Positions 1 through 8,847 of a stretch of 64,000 nt of DNA are shown piece by piece. This DNA comes from DATAGZ01 sp036263455. GTDB lineage: Bacteria; Pseudomonadota; Alphaproteobacteria; Dongiales; Dongiaceae. Position numbers and translations under genes: made by a program. Numbering within the stretch: the stretch's first letter is position 1; the number at the start of each line of letters is the position of its first letter. The notes beneath the pieces are model-generated. The model was not told where the DNA came from. It saw nothing but the letters and a program-made list of their open reading frames with translations, and did not search any database. Location: NCBI GenBank assembly GCA_036263455.1, contig DATAGZ010000007.1:66834-130833 (forward strand), written 5' to 3'.

Positions 1-1
1 A

Positions 2-1060
2 ACTATCCCGATACCTTCGCAGCGCCGTATCGGCAATGGCGGCGCGTTGAAGATCCGCGGCGCGCGGGCCAACAATCTCAAGAATATCGATGTCGATATC
101 CCCCTGGGCGTCTTCACCTGTGTGACTGGAGTGTCCGGCGGCGGCAAGTCCACCCTGGTCATCGAGACACTCTATAATGCGCTCGCGCGCAAGCTCAATG
201 ACGCGCGGCTGATCCCTGGCGCGCATAATTCGATCGAAGGCATGGAATATCTCGACAAGGTCATCGATATCGACCAGTCGCCCATAGGACGTACGCCGCG
301 CTCCAACCCGGCCACCTATACCGGCGCCTTCACCCCAATCCGTGACTGGTTCGCGGGCCTGCCCGAGGCGCAGGCGCGCGGCTACAAGCCGGGACGGTTC
401 TCTTTCAACGTCAAGGGCGGGCGGTGCGAGGCATGCGAAGGGGACGGCGTTATCAAGATCGAAATGCATTTCCTGCCCGACGTCTATGTCCAATGCGATC
501 AGTGCAAGGGCAAGCGCTATAATCGCGAGACGTTGGAAGTCACCTTCAAGGGCAAGAGCATCGCCGATATCCTCGATATGACCGTCGATGATGGCGTCGA
601 ATTCTTCAAAGCGGTCCCGGCGGTGCGCGACAAGCTGCTCATGCTGCAAGAGGTCGGCTTGGGTTATGTCCATGTCGGCCAGGCAGCGACCACGCTTTCA
701 GGTGGCGAAGCCCAACGGGTGAAGCTCGCCAAGGAACTGGCGCGGCGCGCGACCGGTAAGACGCTCTATATCCTAGATGAGCCGACCACGGGCCTGCATT
801 TCGAGGATGTCCGCAAGCTTCTCGACGTCTTGCATCGGCTGGTCGATCAGGGCAATAGCGTCTTAGTGATCGAACATAATCTCGAGGTCATCAAGACCGC
901 CGACTGGATCATCGATCTCGGCCCCGAAGGGGGAAATGGCGGCGGCTATGTCGTAGCCAAGGGCACGCCGGAAGATATCGCGCGGGCGGGAAATTCCTAT
1001 ACCGGCACCTATCTCGCGCCTTATCTCGGCAAGAAACTAGCGCGCCAGCGGCGGAGCTGA
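2..1060 (+). CDS. uvrA: UvrABC system protein A, C-terminal part (5' end outside window)
   Basis: This is the C-terminal 352 residues of the DNA-damage recognition ATPase of nucleotide excision repair; full UvrA is about 950 residues, and the frame is open to the left window edge. Visible parts are the second ATPase domain with P-loop GVSGGGKST, the zinc finger made of CEAC and CDQC pairs, the ABC signature TLSGGEAQR and the Walker B motif LYILDEPTTGLH. A TTG at 47 could be misread as a start, but the frame upstream already reads as UvrA-like sequence. It ends 78 bases before an unrelated exporter operon on the same strand. Identification is secure. Confidence 0.97.
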   Translation, partial: TIPIPSQRRIGNGGALKIRGARANNLKNIDVDIPLGVFTCVTGVSGGGKSTLVIETLYNALARKLNDARLIPGAHNSIEGMEYLDKVIDIDQSPIGRTPRSNPATYTGAFTPIRDWFAGLPEAQARGYKPGRFSFNVKGGRCEACEGDGVIKIEMHFLPDVYVQCDQCKGKRYNRETLEVTFKGKSIADILDMTVDDGVEFFKAVPAVRDKLLMLQEVGLGYVHVGQAATTLSGGEAQRVKLAKELARRATGKTLYILDEPTTGLHFEDVRKLLDVLHRLVDQGNSVLVIEHNLEVIKTADWIIDLGPEGGNGGGYVVAKGTPEDIARAGNSYTGTYLAPYLGKKLARQRRS

Positions 1061-1138
1061 AGGATAGCGGCTCAAACCTCGCGCTAAGATTTGCGAAGAT
1101 GTATGTAATCCGCCGCGCATAGCCAACCCCTCAATGCT

Positions 1139-2119
1139 ATGCTACATAGGCGTATGACGCGCTTTTTCTCCTGGTTAGCGTCCTGGCCGGCCCTAGTGTT
1201 ACTTCTCACCGCAAGCTGCGATACACACGATCCCATGGTCTATCTGGGTTACGTCGAGGGCGATTATATCTATGTATCCTTTCAGCAATCTGGGCAGATC
1301 GTATCGCTGGCGGTTGAGCGCGGCGACATGGTCATGGCCGGTCAGCTCATCGGCCGGCTGGACGACACCGAGGTGCGTGCTACTCTAGCCCAGGTTCAGG
1401 CGGAGCTCGCTGAACAGCAGGCCAGGCTGGCCGACCTGCTCAAGGGCGAGCGTCCCGAGGAACTCGAAATCATGCGCGCCCAGATCGACCAGGCCAAGGC
1501 TGCGCTGCGGCGCTCCGAGCCCGACGTCGCGCGTCGGCGCGAGCTGGTCAAGCGCCGTTTCGATACCCAGGCGAATCTCGACGTGGCGGAATCCCAGATC
1601 GCCAACGACAGGAACAAGCTCGCCGAGATGGAGGCACGGCTTCACGCGGCAGAGATGCCTGCCCGCTCTGACCAGATCGATGCGGCGCGCGCGGCTATCG
1701 CCACCCGGCAGGCCGCGATACGGCAGGTCGAATGGCGGCGCACCCTATATGACGCTTATGCGCCCGAGGCGGGACGTATCGAGGACGTCTATTTCCGCCC
1801 CGGCGAGCGGGTCATGGCCAACCAGCCGATTGTCCAGCTTCTTCCACCGGGACGGGTCAAGCTGCGCTTCTACGTTCCCGAAACGATTCTCGGACAATTG
1901 CATGTGGGCCAGGCGGTCACGGTGAACTGCGACGGCTGCGCCCAGGGCCTGAAGGCCCATGTCCGCTTCCTCGCACACCAGGCAGAGTATACGCCGCCGG
2001 TTATCTATAGCCGCGAAAGCCGCGCCAAGCTCGTTTATCTTGTCGAAGCAGTGCCCGACGATCTCGGTCAACCCTGGCATCCCGGCCAGCCCGTCGATAT
2101 TCGGCTCAAGCAGCGATGA
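1139..2119 (+). CDS. HlyD-family periplasmic adaptor of an ABC exporter
   Basis: Membrane-fusion (adaptor) protein of 326 residues, the first gene of a three-gene ABC export operon. The N terminus has a hydrophobic segment ending in LTASC, which fits a lipoprotein signal. A biotinyl-lipoyl-like half motif (around residues 40-80) is followed by a long alpha-helical hairpin rich in Glu, Ala and Arg (about 85-210) and a second beta-barrel part near the C terminus. The organisation is like YbhG/EmrA-type adaptors that bridge inner-membrane pumps to an outer-membrane channel. An internal ATG five codons in is an alternative start. The stop overlaps the next start as ATGA, so translation is probably coupled. 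The substrate is not predictable. Confidence 0.88.
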   Translation: MLHRRMTRFFSWLASWPALVLLLTASCDTHDPMVYLGYVEGDYIYVSFQQSGQIVSLAVERGDMVMAGQLIGRLDDTEVRATLAQVQAELAEQQARLADLLKGERPEELEIMRAQIDQAKAALRRSEPDVARRRELVKRRFDTQANLDVAESQIANDRNKLAEMEARLHAAEMPARSDQIDAARAAIATRQAAIRQVEWRRTLYDAYAPEAGRIEDVYFRPGERVMANQPIVQLLPPGRVKLRFYVPETILGQLHVGQAVTVNCDGCAQGLKAHVRFLAHQAEYTPPVIYSRESRAKLVYLVEAVPDDLGQPWHPGQPVDIRLKQR

Positions 2120-3033
2120 TTGCCATCGATGTACACAATCTCAGCAAAAGTTTCGGCAGTCATCGCGCCGTGGACAATGTCACGCTGCAGGTAGCCGCGG
2201 GTACAATTTGCGGCTTCCTCGGGCCCAATGGCAGCGGCAAGACCACAACGATCCGTATGCTGTGCGGGCTTCTCTCGCCGGACGGGGGCAGCGGCACCTG
2301 CCTCGATTTGGATATCCGCACCCAATCGGAAAAGATTCGCCGCAATGCGGGATACATGACCCAGCGGTTTAGCCTTTACGAAGACCTGACCATTCGTGAA
2401 AACCTGCTTTTTGTTGCCCGCCTTTACGAACTGGATCGCGCGGCCGCAAGAGTAGATGCAGCGCTCGACGAGCTTGGCCTTTCCGATCGCGCCCGCCAGC
2501 TCGCCGGCACCCTATCGGGCGGGTGGAGACAGCGGCTGGCACTGGCGGCGTGCGTGCTGCATGAGCCGAAACTGCTGCTGCTCGATGAACCGACCGCCGG
2601 CGTCGACCCCAAGGCGCGCCGCGACTTCTGGGGCCAGATTCACGAGCTGGCGGACCGTGGCGTCACGATCCTCGTCAGCACCCATTACATGGATGAGGCG
2701 GAACGGTGCCATGAGATCGCCTATATTGCCAACGGCCATCTGATCGCCAAGGGCACGATGCAGGATATTATCGGCAAGAGCGGCCTGCACGCCTTCTGGG
2801 TGGAGGGGCCGCATCTTGCGAATCTCGCGAGGACGCTCATCGGATTGCCCGGCATCGCCCTGGTCGCGACCTTCGGAGCCAGACTACATGTGTGCGGCAC
2901 GGATCTGAACCAGCTTCGCCATGCACTCCATCCATATAGGGAAGATCCGCGCTATCGCTGGCAGGAAGCGGAGGCAAGCTTGGAAGATGTCTTTATTCAT
3001 CTTCTCAACGAGACCGGAGAAAGCCGGCCATGA
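2116..3033 (+). CDS. ABC exporter ATP-binding protein
   Basis: ATPase subunit (305 residues) of the exporter. It has P-loop GPNGSGKTT near residue 36, a Q-loop, the signature LSGGWRQRL, Walker B LLLLDEPTAGVD and the H-loop in STHYMDEAERC. The C-terminal 80 residues look like the regulatory extension common in DrrA/YbhF-type drug and polysaccharide exporters. The gene is translationally coupled on both sides (ATGA with the adaptor upstream and with the permease downstream). Many relatives (YbhF) carry two ATPase domains; here there is only one, so the complex presumably uses a homodimer. Confidence 0.93.
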   Translation: MIAIDVHNLSKSFGSHRAVDNVTLQVAAGTICGFLGPNGSGKTTTIRMLCGLLSPDGGSGTCLDLDIRTQSEKIRRNAGYMTQRFSLYEDLTIRENLLFVARLYELDRAAARVDAALDELGLSDRARQLAGTLSGGWRQRLALAACVLHEPKLLLLDEPTAGVDPKARRDFWGQIHELADRGVTILVSTHYMDEAERCHEIAYIANGHLIAKGTMQDIIGKSGLHAFWVEGPHLANLARTLIGLPGIALVATFGARLHVCGTDLNQLRHALHPYREDPRYRWQEAEASLEDVFIHLLNETGESRP

Positions 3034-4163
3034 CGCGTTTTTCCTTGCATCGCTTCCTGGCGGTATGCGCCAAGGAATTCATCCAGATGCGCCGCGACCG
3101 GATCAGCTTCGGCGTGATGTTCGGCATCCCGATCATGCAGCTTCTTATCTTCGGTTATGCAATCAATACCGATCCCAAGAACCTGCCCGCCGTCGCGGTG
3201 ACGGCGGAAAATACCATTTTCGTGCGCTCGCTGTTGCAGTCGATCGAGAAGACCGGCTATCTGCGCTTCATCGGCCCGCCCGTTTCCGATGCAGAGGCCG
3301 ACCGCCTGCTCAAGGCCGGAGACGTGCAATTCGCCATCAGCATTCCTCCCCATTTCTCGGCCGACCTGGTGCGTGGACTTCACCCTACCGTCACGGCCGA
3401 GGTGGACGCGAGCGACCCGGTCGCTTCCGCCAACGCGCTTGCGGCACTCGGCGGCCTTTTCACCACCGCACTCGCCCATGACCTCACCGGCCCGCCCGCG
3501 CGGCTGCCCACCTCGCCGCCGCCCATCGAGGTGCGCATCCACCGCAGATATAACGAGGAAGGAATTACCCAGTATAACGTCGTGCCGGGCTTGATCGGCG
3601 TCGTGTTGACCCTGACCATGGTCGTACAGACCGCTTTGGCCATGGCGCGGGAGATGGAGCGCGGCACCATGGAAAATCTTCTGGCGATGCCGGTGCGACC
3701 GGCGGAAGTGATGCTGGGGAAAATCGTGCCCTTCGTACTGATCGGATACGTGCAGATCGCCATCATCGTGCTCGCCGCGCGATTTTTGTTTCACGTCCCT
3801 CTCGAAGGCTCGGTGGGACTGCTCAGCTTCTGCGCCCTGTTCTTCATCGCCGCCAATCTCGCAATGGGCTTCACTTTTTCCACCATGGCTCGCAACCAGC
3901 TTCAGGCGACCCAGATGTCGACCTTTTTCTTCCTGCCCTCGATGATGCTGTCGGGGTTCATCTTCCCGTTCCGCGGCATGCCGCTATGGGCGCAGTACAT
4001 CGGCCAGGTCATACCGCTGACCCACTTCATCCGTATCGTGCGCGGGATCCTGCTCAAAGGGAACACCTTCGCGCTGGTCTGGCCGGAATTATGGCCTATC
4101 ATTCTTTTCATGCTAGGCGCGATGGCGCTCGCCCTGTTCCGCTATCGCCGCACGCTCGACTGA
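3030..4163 (+). CDS. ABC-2 type exporter permease
   Basis: Inner-membrane permease of 377 residues with the ABC-2 layout: one membrane helix near residues 25-45, a large extracytoplasmic domain to about residue 180, then five more helices. The short segment EMERGTMENLLAMPV, seen just after the second helix, is the usual coupling region of YbhS/YhhJ-type permeases. The gene closes the adaptor-ATPase-permease operon and ends three bases before a convergent gene. The set probably exports a drug, lipid or other amphipathic compound; a TetR-type regulator, often found beside such operons, is not present here. Confidence 0.92.
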   Translation: MTRFSLHRFLAVCAKEFIQMRRDRISFGVMFGIPIMQLLIFGYAINTDPKNLPAVAVTAENTIFVRSLLQSIEKTGYLRFIGPPVSDAEADRLLKAGDVQFAISIPPHFSADLVRGLHPTVTAEVDASDPVASANALAALGGLFTTALAHDLTGPPARLPTSPPPIEVRIHRRYNEEGITQYNVVPGLIGVVLTLTMVVQTALAMAREMERGTMENLLAMPVRPAEVMLGKIVPFVLIGYVQIAIIVLAARFLFHVPLEGSVGLLSFCALFFIAANLAMGFTFSTMARNQLQATQMSTFFFLPSMMLSGFIFPFRGMPLWAQYIGQVIPLTHFIRIVRGILLKGNTFALVWPELWPIILFMLGAMALALFRYRRTLD

Positions 4164-4166
4164 GTA

Positions 4167-5240
4167 TCAGGCGTAATATTTGCCGAATCGGTTCTGGATG
4201 AAATCCTCGAAATCGCACATCTCCTGCTTGAGGAAGCCCTTCCGAGGCAGCTTGCCCGCGAAGAACAGATCCATCATGGCGCAGATGCCCGCCGCAGTGG
4301 TGATTTGGATCGCGCTCATCAATTTCCCGTCGATTTTCTTGGCGTAGACCTTCTTGGCGTAGGATTCCTGGGTCAGCCGGCCGCCCTTCTCACCAGTAAC
4401 GGTCACGAACACCAGGACCACATCCTGGTGCGTAATCGGCAGCGAGCTTTCCATGATGTCCTTGAGAAGCTCGCGCCGTCTCTTGAGGCGCAAATCCTCG
4501 AGCAGCATTTTCATGATGTCGCGGTGCCCCGGGTAACGGACCGTCTTGTAATTGAGCGAATCGACCTTGCCCGCCAGCGTCTCGCAAAGCGTGCCGAGGC
4601 CGCCCGACGTGTTGAAACATTCGTAATCCACCCCATCGAGCGAAAAATGCTGCAACCCTTCGAGCGGCATGACTTCGATCTGCTTGCCTTCATATATCGC
4701 TTCGCAGGGATTGCAATATTCGTTGATCAGCCCGTCGGTCGACCAGGTCAAATTGTATTTGAGGGCGTTGGCGGGATATTCCGGCAACGCGCCTACGCGC
4801 ATCTGAACGTCGCGCAGCTTATCGAAGCCCCGCGCCAGATGATGGGCGACGATCGAGATGAAGCCAGGCGCGAGCCCGCATTGCGGCGCGAAGGCAGATT
4901 GCGACTTTCGGGCGATGGCCCGCACCGCGCGGGTCGTCGCGACATCCTCGGTCAAGTCGAAGTAATGCGCTCCGGCATCGGCCGCCGCCTGCGCAACCGC
5001 CGGATTGAGAAAAAAGGGCAGCGCCGAGAGAATCGCATCCTTGCCGCGCGCCGCCTTGGCCAGGGCGCGCTTGTCGCTCACGTCGATGCGCAGTTGGGCG
5101 GCCTTGCGGCCGGCTGCCTGGCGGAGGAACTGGTTGTTGCTGTCGGCCAGCGTCAATTCGTAATCGCCCGCCGCCGCCAGCAAATCGACGATCGCGCCAC
5201 CGATTTTTCCCGCGCCCAGGATCAGGATGTTCTTTTTCAT
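4167..5240 (-). CDS. Saccharopine dehydrogenase-like oxidoreductase
   Basis: A 357-residue protein that begins with a Rossmann dinucleotide motif GAGKIGGAIVDLL and continues with the conserved layout of saccharopine dehydrogenase family proteins, including a catalytic-domain segment APGFISIVAHHLARGF and a C-terminal dimerisation/substrate domain. In lysine metabolism such enzymes interconvert saccharopine and glutamate plus aminoadipate semialdehyde; related bacterial enzymes act on other amino-acid conjugates such as carboxynorspermidine. No lysine or polyamine genes lie nearby, so the substrate is unknown. The gene stands alone and converges on the exporter operon. Confidence 0.85.
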   Translation of the reverse strand: MKKNILILGAGKIGGAIVDLLAAAGDYELTLADSNNQFLRQAAGRKAAQLRIDVSDKRALAKAARGKDAILSALPFFLNPAVAQAAADAGAHYFDLTEDVATTRAVRAIARKSQSAFAPQCGLAPGFISIVAHHLARGFDKLRDVQMRVGALPEYPANALKYNLTWSTDGLINEYCNPCEAIYEGKQIEVMPLEGLQHFSLDGVDYECFNTSGGLGTLCETLAGKVDSLNYKTVRYPGHRDIMKMLLEDLRLKRRRELLKDIMESSLPITHQDVVLVFVTVTGEKGGRLTQESYAKKVYAKKIDGKLMSAIQITTAAGICAMMDLFFAGKLPRKGFLKQEMCDFEDFIQNRFGKYYA

Positions 5241-5322
5241 GATTCTCCCACGATGGGGGCTATCGCATTGTTTGCGCGGAGATGCAAGCGCGCGATTGTG
5301 CCGGTTCGCCGGAATTTCCCCA

Positions 5323-6150
5323 TCACCAGCGGAGGAAAGGAATCACGAAATCCGGGCGCGCGGGATAGGCCGCAACGGCATCTTCCAATGTCGCATTCTG
5401 AAGAGGAAGCAGGTCGCGGCGATGAATGCCGCCTGCGACGAGCAACGTTTGGCACCCGGCATTCCTACCGCCCGCGATATCGGTGCGGAAGGAATCGCCG
5501 ATCGCCAGCACCCTTTCGGGCGCCACTCTCCGCTCGGCAAAGATCTTCCGATAGATCTCCGGATGAGGCTTGCCAATATAATGGACCTGTCCACCCTCGC
5601 TTTCATACGCGGCCGCGATCGCGCCGGCGCAGATTTCCTCGCGCGCGCCGACATGAACGATCAGATCAGGATTGGCACACAGCATCGGCAATGCACGCAT
5701 GCGCGCGCTTGCCAATTTTTCCGCGTAATCCGCCACCCGGGCATCCTCGTTTTCGATACCGCTGGCCAAGATGAAATCGGCTTCGGTGACTTCATCGAGC
5801 TCGATCGGTGTATCCACGATCAGCGAGCGGTCTTTCTCAGACATGATCGGAAAAGCACGCGTGCCAAGCGGTGCCGTGCGCAGGAACCGCCAGGTTTCCT
5901 CCCCCGAGGAATAGAGCGCATCGTAGCGATCCTCGGCAATGCCGAGGGCGGCGATGCGGTGGGCAACATCCTGGGCGCGACGCGGCGCGTTGGAAAGGAG
6001 AAAGACCGCAATGCCCGCCCGCCGCATTTCATCGAGACAGGCAAGCGCATCCTCGTACGCACGCAGCCCGTTATGCATGACGCCCCACAGATCGACAAGC
6101 GCCGCCTCGAAGGTCCCGCGGCGCTCGGACAAGCCAGCAAGGATTTTCAT
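5323..6150 (-). CDS. HAD-superfamily (subclass IIA) phosphatase, TIGR01459-like
   Basis: A 275-residue HAD phosphatase. Motif I is DLWGVMHNG near residue 19, where the general acid position of DxD is Trp rather than Asp. Motif II is the Ser in LLSNAP, and the distal acidic motif is IGDSFRTDIAGG. The NagD-like cap between them is typical of subclass IIA. The start is placed at the ATG that overlaps the stop of the EAL gene as ATGA, which gives MKILAGL; an in-frame upstream start would need a 67-base overlap. The coupling suggests one transcript with the EAL protein. The substrate is unknown, probably a small phosphorylated metabolite. Confidence 0.87.
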   Translation of the reverse strand: MKILAGLSERRGTFEAALVDLWGVMHNGLRAYEDALACLDEMRRAGIAVFLLSNAPRRAQDVAHRIAALGIAEDRYDALYSSGEETWRFLRTAPLGTRAFPIMSEKDRSLIVDTPIELDEVTEADFILASGIENEDARVADYAEKLASARMRALPMLCANPDLIVHVGAREEICAGAIAAAYESEGGQVHYIGKPHPEIYRKIFAERRVAPERVLAIGDSFRTDIAGGRNAGCQTLLVAGGIHRRDLLPLQNATLEDAVAAYPARPDFVIPFLRW

Positions 6151-7247
6151 TGAAGCGTCGATAGGCCAGGTCTGGGGGGCCGGGGTTCTCCGAAAAGATA
6201 GCCCTGTCCCCAATCAATATCGTATTCCAGCACTTCCAAGAGGTCCCGTTCCCTTTCCAGTCGCACCGCGACGAGATCGATGCCGTATTCATCGAGCATT
6301 CTTCTCAACGTGCGCGGCCGGGCCGCGTCTTCCTCGCCTAAGCGCAGGAGATGGGCGGCGGATACTTTCATAAAACGGAAACCTTTCTCCGACAAGTCCG
6401 GGATATCGATGTCCCAATTCTCCACGTGATCGAGCGAAAAGCGAAAGCCCAGAGAGGCAAGACGCTGCAAGTCCCCCAGCAGCTTGGGATCGGCCTTCAT
6501 GAGGACATGCTGCGGCAACTCGAAAATCAGCGAAGGAGCGAGCGGCGCATTCTCGGCCATGAGGGCCAGGAAATCCTCGAAGAAAGAGCGGTCGGCGAGC
6601 GTGGCGGGCGAAAGATTGACGAAGAAACCGAGGTTGCCGGCACCGCGGCGCAATCGGCGCAGCAATTGCACGCAGCGAATGAGCACAAGATTGTCGATAG
6701 TCGCGATCAATCCATGCTGTTCGGCGATCGGAACATAGCGTTCGGGGGCAAGCAATTCTCGTTCGTTCATGCGCAGGCGTGAAAAGCATTCATAATACCG
6801 GTGGTGCCTCTGGGGAAGCCGAACGATTGGCTGCAAAACCATCTCGACACCATTGGTATTGAGTTGATCCTGGATGAGAGAGAGGATTGCCTCGTCATCC
6901 AGCGTGGATCCATCGACGGCAATCTTGAGCGAGGGGACGCTTTTCCCTGCGTGGAGCTGCTCGATCAGTCTTTGCAGAACCTTGACCTCGGCCAGGACAG
7001 AATCGACCTTGTGGCGTTCGCCCTCGCCCGCTAACGCATTGCTCAGGCGGAGCGTGTCATCTTCAAGGCGGCGCTGGTGCTTGATCACCGCCGCGATTTG
7101 AACCCGGAATGTGGTGAGTTCCGCCCACAAATACCGGCGCCATAGCGCGGTGCGGTATGCGTAGACAATCAGTCCCGCGAGGATAATCGCGCTTCCCAAA
7201 CCAGCGAGACCAAGCGGCGAAAAAAGGACAAGCGCAATCGGCTCCAT
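6147..7247 (-). CDS. Membrane-anchored EAL-domain protein, probably catalytically inactive
   Basis: A 366-residue protein with an N-terminal membrane helix (residues 8-32), a coiled-coil-like stretch, and an EAL domain from about 130 on. Active cyclic-di-GMP phosphodiesterases have EAL, a DDFG segment, a lysine in IKID and AEGVE. Here the signature reads ECF, DDFG is DHVE, IKID is MKVS and the AEGVE glutamate is replaced (AVRLE), while the final GQGYLFG is kept. Several metal ligands are therefore missing, so a c-di-GMP-binding or protein-interaction role is more likely than hydrolysis. It lies upstream of, and is coupled to, the HAD phosphatase gene. Confidence 0.87.
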   Translation of the reverse strand: MEPIALVLFSPLGLAGLGSAIILAGLIVYAYRTALWRRYLWAELTTFRVQIAAVIKHQRRLEDDTLRLSNALAGEGERHKVDSVLAEVKVLQRLIEQLHAGKSVPSLKIAVDGSTLDDEAILSLIQDQLNTNGVEMVLQPIVRLPQRHHRYYECFSRLRMNERELLAPERYVPIAEQHGLIATIDNLVLIRCVQLLRRLRRGAGNLGFFVNLSPATLADRSFFEDFLALMAENAPLAPSLIFELPQHVLMKADPKLLGDLQRLASLGFRFSLDHVENWDIDIPDLSEKGFRFMKVSAAHLLRLGEEDAARPRTLRRMLDEYGIDLVAVRLERERDLLEVLEYDIDWGQGYLFGEPRPPRPGLSTLQ

Positions 7248-7340
7248 AACCTTTCATAGCGGTTTAAGGTTAAAACGCCCTTGCCGAGTGTGCTGTCGCT
7301 TTTTACTGCTTCTTAAACGAGACTGGCTCATCATCTTGCC

Positions 7341-7814
7341 ATGTCAGTGATCACGACCCTGATTTCCCCTGCCCTTCCGCTTCCCAATGACAGAATGCAT
7401 GTCAGCGACCAGGGTGATATTCACCTTGGCAAGGACGGAAGCTGCGTCGATTTCCGATTCCTGCATCGCGGACTGCCCTGTATTGTCCAAGCACGCGTCG
7501 GGCGCCGTGGGCCGATTCTGACCTTGTGGGGTTTGGTCGGAAAACTTCCATATTCCGCCGAGGATGCCGCCAGCCGCCAGGCCATCCTGTCAATCGTTCG
7601 AGAGACGCGGCGCCTCCCCCACACGCGCCTCGTCATCGCGCAAGCCGCCATGATCTATGTCATCGGCAGCTATGCCATGCCAGCGCCATGGCTGCCCATC
7701 AATCTTATCGGCGTGGCATGTGCCTTGCTCTACGAGGTGACGCCGCATCTATCGCTGATCGCCGAGATTCTTCCTCCGCCGAGAGTGGCCCTCTCGCTTA
7801 CTGAGGCAGCGTGA
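7341..7814 (+). CDS. Uncharacterised protein
   Basis: I do not recognise this 157-residue protein. The N-terminal half is mixed alpha/beta in character. The C-terminal third has a hydrophobic stretch (about residues 118-148, starting WLPINLIGVACALL) that could be a membrane segment or a buried helix. It starts 93 bases from the divergent EAL gene and has no obvious ribosome-binding site. Its last 17 bases overlap the end of the convergent LysM gene. Codon choice resembles its neighbours. It could be an orphan regulator or membrane-associated protein; nothing supports a specific function. Confidence 0.6.
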   Translation: MSVITTLISPALPLPNDRMHVSDQGDIHLGKDGSCVDFRFLHRGLPCIVQARVGRRGPILTLWGLVGKLPYSAEDAASRQAILSIVRETRRLPHTRLVIAQAAMIYVIGSYAMPAPWLPINLIGVACALLYEVTPHLSLIAEILPPPRVALSLTEAA

Positions 7815-8799
7815 TGAGTTGGCCTGGATAAGAAATGCCGGGGTCGCGACGCGCGCGCTCATCCGGCGCGAAAACGAGCGCGTAGCGCACCGCATCGCCA
7901 GGAACCCGGTGCGCCAACGCCCACATGTGCTCCCCCGCCTGGACAAGAGACATGCGGCCTTCGGCCATATTTTCGGCGAATTTGAGCGGCTGGACGACCC
8001 ATTCGCTACGCTCGACAACCGCGGCGTTTTGATCGGCGAGATCGATGCGCAGGGTGAGTTTTGCGAGCGGCAAGGGTGCTGTAATCGCCACCTGCCAGTG
8101 GCCATGTTCATCGCTGGGCACCGCGGCGACAATACGATTGTCCCCATAGAGTAGAACATGTCTACCCGGCGGTGCGGAACCCGAAAAAGCAGTAACGCCC
8201 CGCCGGTCATAATCGAGGATTTCCAGCGCGAGAGCGCCGGCGCGGCGCGGCTCCGGAGATTGCAGCAGCCGATCCGCTTCCTTGCCGCCAGGAGTAACTT
8301 CCAGAGCCAATGATCCGGCGATTTTCACGCTGGGCCGGCCAGCTATATCCTTGGCGGGTTCGGGGACGATCGCAAGTACGCTGCGGAGCGACCGCATCAC
8401 CGATTCCGCTACACGCGTTTCCAGTGTCAATAAGTGGTCGCCCGGAGCGAGGGCGGCCTGCGGTAGCAATACCCATTGCCCGAGTTCATCTGCCCGCGCC
8501 TGTCCGACAACCTGGGATCCATCTTCCAAATGCAGAAACGAACGCGGCGGCGCGGCGCCAGCCACGACCGCATCTCCGTTTGGGTTGATGCGCACCGTTT
8601 CAAACCGCGGTGGGAAAACGGGACCGGTCAAGGTCGAGGAGCGCGAAGCCGGCGCGGGGCCGGCGCCGCTGGCGCTTTCATCCTCTTGCCGCGCGATGGC
8701 ATAGAGCAAACTGATCACTGCGGCGATGACTACCATCCCCGCTATCGTTACCAGCATGATTCGCGTGTTTGTTTTTGGTTCCTTCATCGGATTGGCCAT
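7798..8799 (-). CDS. LysM-type, Ig-like envelope protein
   Basis: A 333-residue protein. It has an N-terminal membrane anchor (residues about 15-33), then an Ala/Pro/Ser-rich linker, repeated beta-rich Ig-like segments (each with a turn such as GQWVLLPQA or GHWQVAITAP), and a C-terminal region ending YPGQLITLPQ, the usual end of a LysM peptidoglycan-binding module. The frame is open further upstream, but the only good start near the family N terminus is the ATG of MANPMKEP, which also avoids overlap with the divergent LOG gene. It probably sits on the periplasmic side and contacts peptidoglycan. Confidence 0.82.
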   Translation of the reverse strand: MANPMKEPKTNTRIMLVTIAGMVVIAAVISLLYAIARQEDESASGAGPAPASRSSTLTGPVFPPRFETVRINPNGDAVVAGAAPPRSFLHLEDGSQVVGQARADELGQWVLLPQAALAPGDHLLTLETRVAESVMRSLRSVLAIVPEPAKDIAGRPSVKIAGSLALEVTPGGKEADRLLQSPEPRRAGALALEILDYDRRGVTAFSGSAPPGRHVLLYGDNRIVAAVPSDEHGHWQVAITAPLPLAKLTLRIDLADQNAAVVERSEWVVQPLKFAENMAEGRMSLVQAGEHMWALAHRVPGDAVRYALVFAPDERARRDPGISYPGQLITLPQ

Positions 8800-8847
8800 G
8801 CTAGAATATTCGCAAAATAGCCGATAAGAAAGATCCAATCCTTCCGC

